Of a stretch of DNA of 9,629 nt, positions 7,397 through 9,629 are shown piece after piece. The DNA lies in contig JANWZG010000121.1 in NCBI GenBank assembly GCA_025054735.1, forward strand, positions 1 to 9,629, given 5' to 3'. Made by a program: the position numbers and the translations under genes. The first letter of the stretch is position 1. Each line of letters starts with the position of its first letter. The DNA is from Cyanobacteriota bacterium. GTDB lineage: Bacteria; Cyanobacteriota; Cyanobacteriia; SKYG9. The notes beneath the pieces are model-generated. The model was not told the DNA's origin. It made no database searches and was given only the letters and a program-made list of their open reading frames with translations.

Positions 7397-7504
7397 CCGT
7401 GCTTACAGTCGCTGGATTTTGTAGAATCGGGTTAGTGGCTTGTTAACAAAATGAAATCATTATTTAATTTTGGCTGTCATGGTTTTGCCTGTAGCGCAGG
7501 CACC
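7397..7504. other. Convergent intergenic region with AT-rich inverted repeat
   Basis: This gap separates the + strand ORF from the minus-strand membrane-protein gene. It contains the palindrome TTGTTAACAA (7440-7449) and an AT-rich imperfect inverted repeat at 7448-7471, whose arms AAAATGAAAT and ATTTAATTTT flank CATT with one mismatch. It probably serves transcription ending from one or both sides, but nothing here is a textbook terminator. Confidence 0.4.
7486..7502. terminator. Hairpin between convergent genes
   Basis: TGCCTG and CAGGCA form a 6-bp stem with a TAGCG loop, three bases beyond the stop of the minus-strand gene. Neither side carries a U-run in the right orientation: the TTTT lies before the stem on the + strand and so reads as AAAA after it on the minus strand. 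Its place between converging genes is the main argument for a termination role. Confidence 0.3.
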
Positions 7505-7999
7505 CTATCCCTCACTAGGATGCGCGCGATGCCTAGGCCAGTAACGAGTGATGACTTGCATAGCCTTGACTAGCAGCCGTCGCAGTATTGGCTGCTCGTA
7601 GATCAGCATGATGTTAATACTGAAGCAAGCCCCTGCCAGGCAGAGCAACACATAGGTCGGCAGCATCACAACCCCCACCAGCAGCCAGGACAGCACATGC
7701 ATGACCATCATCACAGCTAGGCTAATTCCCAAGACCGCAACGGCACGGATGCGCTGCATAGATGCCTCTGTTCCCACTAGCATCATGCTAGCTATGGTTG
7801 CAGCCATGTTCATCGGTACCAGCAGCGCACAGATTTGCCCACAGTAGGTGTGGGAAATGTGTAGCAGGGATGCAAGAGGATGCCAAGTTACAATCCAAGT
7901 CACGATCGCAAAATCCTTAATGTTACAGTCCGTAATAAATTGGCGAGTATTTACCATCCCCCAAAGTCTAGCAGACACCCTCTTAATTATGGGAATCAT
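7505..7999 (-). CDS. Predicted polytopic membrane protein, unknown function
   Basis: This 164-residue protein is strongly hydrophobic, with three or four likely transmembrane segments at about 30-47, 54-76, 86-112 and 113-134. A short basic N-terminus and a basic C-terminal tail (RRLLVKAMQVITRYWPRHRAH) suggest both ends may face the cytoplasm if there are four helices. I see no catalytic motif and do not recognise the family. Two starts are plausible: ATG 7999 (residue 1), or ATG 7957 (residue 15), which gives MVNTRQFITDC and 150 residues; neither has a strong Shine-Dalgarno. It lies 71 bases after the stop of the dioxygenase gene on the same strand and could be the last gene of that operon. 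A hairpin sits in the gap. Confidence 0.7.
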   Translation of the reverse strand: MIPIIKRVSARLWGMVNTRQFITDCNIKDFAIVTWIVTWHPLASLLHISHTYCGQICALLVPMNMAATIASMMLVGTEASMQRIRAVAVLGISLAVMMVMHVLSWLLVGVVMLPTYVLLCLAGACFSINIMLIYEQPILRRLLVKAMQVITRYWPRHRAHPSEG

Positions 8000-8053
8000 T
8001 ACCTGACTCTGAGGCTTTCTACTGTGTGGCTACTTTCCATAATCCTGACTGTG

Positions 8054-8069
8054 AGCGACGATCGCCGCT
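8054..8069 (-). repeat. Near-palindromic hairpin in the gap after the dioxygenase gene
   Basis: The minus-strand RNA AGCGGCGAUCGUCGCU can fold as a 6-bp stem, including one G-U pair, capped by GAUC, two bases beyond the dioxygenase stop. No U-run follows. It could reduce read-through or stabilise the upstream message. The core CGATCG also resembles HIP1, which is abundant in this genome, so a chance origin is possible. Confidence 0.35.
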
Positions 8070-8070
8070 G

Positions 8071-8670
8071 TTAGTGATAGAGCCAAGTTGTAAAGGAATA
8101 TTTACACCCTCGGCGCACAGGTAAGGCTTGATGGGGATAAACATAGTTAGCAGGAAAGACCACAACGCTACCTTGCCGAGGCGGCACCTTAATTCCCTGC
8201 CGATCGAACAGCAGTTCTCCCCCCTCAAAATCATCATTCAGACTGCCTACAATGCTGACATCTCGAATAGGCACTCCCCTCGCGGCTTCTTCCATGCGGC
8301 TAGAGAGCAAAATATTGTCCACATGGCGTTTGTATTGCTGTCCTGGCCGGTAGCGCAAAATTCGACAGGCTTCAGCATGGGGAAATTTAATGCCGTAGTG
8401 CTTGTAGAGCAACTCCTGCACAATCCCAATCCGCTGAAGCAGCAATTGGTTCGTAGACTGGAGTAGTGAATTGCCCTCTTCATCCAAATACAGCAGATCA
8501 TTGTTACGAGCCGCTCGGTCTAGTCGTTCTAGCTCAACCCGAGCTGGCTCAAACTGGCTACAGGCAGCAATATCCATCAAATGTTTGCATAGGTATGGAT
8601 CCAAAACATTTTCCACTCGAAAGATGTCTGCACCGAGGGGAATCAAGGTATGGGAAAAACGAGAGGTCAT
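8071..8670 (-). CDS. 2-oxoglutarate/Fe(II)-dependent dioxygenase, prolyl 4-hydroxylase type
   Basis: This 199-residue protein shows the double-stranded beta-helix dioxygenase pattern. The iron ligands are likely His116 and Asp118 (in YKRHVDNI) and His180 (in VYPHQALPV), with Lys190 (GCKYSFTTW) as the 2-oxoglutarate carboxylate anchor. FEGGELLF at 148-155 and the run PPRQGSVVVFP before the distal His are typical of prolyl-4-hydroxylase alpha-subunit-like (P4Hc) enzymes. The N-terminal half, 1-100, is mostly helical and less conserved. There is no signal peptide, so it should act in the cytoplasm. The catalytic set is complete and the size fits bacterial members. Such enzymes hydroxylate proteins, peptides or small molecules; the substrate cannot be read from sequence. 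Its ATG overlaps the signal peptidase TGA as ATGA, which fixes the start well and implies coupled translation. Confidence 0.88.
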   Translation of the reverse strand: MTSRFSHTLIPLGADIFRVENVLDPYLCKHLMDIAACSQFEPARVELERLDRAARNNDLLYLDEEGNSLLQSTNQLLLQRIGIVQELLYKHYGIKFPHAEACRILRYRPGQQYKRHVDNILLSSRMEEAARGVPIRDVSIVGSLNDDFEGGELLFDRQGIKVPPRQGSVVVFPANYVYPHQALPVRRGCKYSFTTWLYH

Positions 8671-9629
8671 AGGGGTTTCACTCGGTGAAGGGGAAGGGCA
8701 ATCTTATAGGCTTTGCCCACAATACTACTGCGGGGTAAAAAGCCCCATACGTGCGAGTCAATACTGTCATTGCGGTTGTCTCCCAGCACGAAATAGTGGT
8801 TTACTGGAACCCTAGCTGGGGGCAACTCATAGGCTGGCGGTTCAGCCACATAGGGTTCTACGATCGCCTGCTGATCACGATAGACAGTACCTGCCTGCAC
8901 TGCAACGGTTTGCCCCGGAATCGCGATCACCCGTTTCACAAAGAAGCGGCGACGACTGTTGCCAGTTATGGGATTAGTATCTAGGATTTGAAACACCACA
9001 ATATCTGTGGGTTGAGGCTGGTAATTGGCCGCTTTGCTGACGAGAATGCGATCGCCCAGTTGTAGAGTCGGTGCCATAGAGTTGCTGGGGATCTTAAACA
9101 ATTGCACAGACTGTCCCAGCCAAGTTGGTAATAGTCCTAGCGACAGTCGGAGAACAAAGACAATCGTAGTAATCATTAGCAAATAGCTAAACTCGCGTCG
9201 CCAAGACTTCTCTGCCGGTGCGCTGCGGTAAGCGTGATAACAGGATAGCGCTGCCAACGCAGCCACTAAGGGCACTAAGACTGGCCTACGGGTGGCAGCC
9301 GTCATCAGCAGCACGCTCACAACCATAAGGATCGTTCCCAGATTAGTCTGGTGCAAATAAAACTGTCCTAAACCGGGCAACAGTTGGCTTAGAAATACAG
9401 CAAACCACCGATCAAACCGCTGGCTTACAGACTGGGCTGCTGAGAGAATACTAGCACCACTAATATCTCGATAGGCTTCAAACAGGCTAGCGACATAGAT
9501 AAACGCACCCACCATCAAACCTACTAACCCCATCAACGTGCTCCCTTCAGGGCTAAGGAATGACCATCCTGCGATCGCCACGGCTACTACCTGCAAAACA
9601 GCAAACAGCAACCCTGACAACCATCGACC
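8667..9629 (-). CDS. lepB: Type I signal peptidase with multi-helix N-terminal membrane region (5' end outside window)
   Basis: This is an S26-family signal peptidase, which removes signal peptides from exported proteins at the membrane. Counting from the TTG at 9620, the nucleophile is Ser181 in PSNSMAPTLQLGD. The catalytic Lys is 229 in FVKRVIAIPG, and the conserved GDNRNDSIDSHVWG follows at 280-293. Before the peptidase domain lie about 165 residues with some five or six hydrophobic segments (near 4-23, 29-48, 73-90, 94-110, 113-130 and 146-164). These include PGLGQFYLHQ, a TM2-like motif. Classic bacterial signal peptidases have one or two anchors, so this is an extended form. No in-frame ATG exists before residue 30, and the frame is open to the window edge (GRW precedes the TTG). 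The true start therefore probably lies beyond 9629. It overlaps the dioxygenase gene by four bases. Confidence 0.93.
   Translation of the reverse strand, partial: GRWLSGLLFAVLQVVAVAIAGWSFLSPEGSTLMGLVGLMVGAFIYVASLFEAYRDISGASILSAAQSVSQRFDRWFAVFLSQLLPGLGQFYLHQTNLGTILMVVSVLLMTAATRRPVLVPLVAALAALSCYHAYRSAPAEKSWRREFSYLLMITTIVFVLRLSLGLLPTWLGQSVQLFKIPSNSMAPTLQLGDRILVSKAANYQPQPTDIVVFQILDTNPITGNSRRRFFVKRVIAIPGQTVAVQAGTVYRDQQAIVEPYVAEPPAYELPPARVPVNHYFVLGDNRNDSIDSHVWGFLPRSSIVGKAYKIALPLHRVKPL

Larger units (their letters stand above)
347..9578. repeat. Dispersed HIP1 octamers, GCGATCGC (seven copies)
   Basis: Exact GCGATCGC occurs at 347-354, 1467-1474, 2991-2998, 4530-4537, 5116-5123, 9048-9055 and 9571-9578. 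Chance would predict well under one copy in 9.6 kb at even base composition. HIP1 is a known abundant palindrome of many cyanobacterial genomes. Every copy lies inside a gene: three in gcvP, two in priA and two in the signal peptidase gene. The span given covers the first to the last copy. Confidence 0.9.

Noticed and set aside
8128..8466. A 112-residue + strand ORF overlapping the dioxygenase gene
   Set aside because: It is antisense to a gene with a complete catalytic motif set and its product resembles no protein; it is a shadow frame.
8471..8815. A 114-residue + strand ORF across the dioxygenase and peptidase junction
   Set aside because: Low-complexity Ser/Arg-rich translation antisense to two well-supported genes; no promoter or ribosome-binding site seen.

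Overview
The window reads as chromosomal DNA from a cyanobacterium, probably of moderate GC. Three things support this: seven exact copies of the 8-bp palindrome GCGATCGC (HIP1, typical of cyanobacterial genomes), a full-length single-chain glycine decarboxylase P protein, and PriA and signal peptidase I proteins with cyanobacterial-style extensions. I cannot name a genus.

Left part, + strand (50-6729): gcvP (P protein of the glycine cleavage system), a 259-residue soluble protein of unknown function, and priA (primosomal replication-restart helicase, with an intact helicase core and all eight zinc cysteines). They point the same way, but the gaps of 119 and 81 bases each hold a candidate -10 box, so they may be separately transcribed.

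Middle part (6730-7504): this looks like ordinary intergenic DNA, but the minus strand just beyond priA carries a decayed fragment of a formylglycine-generating-enzyme (FGE-sulfatase/SUMF1) domain. It has the GNVWEW signature and an RLLRG tail in one frame, interrupted by three TAG stops. Next comes a promoter-like sequence and a 115-residue predicted two-helix membrane protein whose start is uncertain.

Right part, minus strand (7505-9629): a type I signal peptidase with a multi-helix N-terminal membrane region (its 5' end lies outside the window) overlaps by ATGA with a 2-oxoglutarate/Fe(II) dioxygenase of the prolyl-4-hydroxylase type. After a 71-base gap comes a predicted membrane protein of unknown function. 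The first two are very likely co-transcribed and translationally coupled; the third may belong to the same operon. This unit converges on the 115-residue ORF.

Most of the window is housekeeping. I see no phage, insertion sequence, CRISPR array, tRNA or rRNA, and no convincing new multi-gene system. The points most worth a second look are the FGE remnant, the peptidase-dioxygenase coupling, an insertion in PriA, and the uncertain start of the small membrane ORF.
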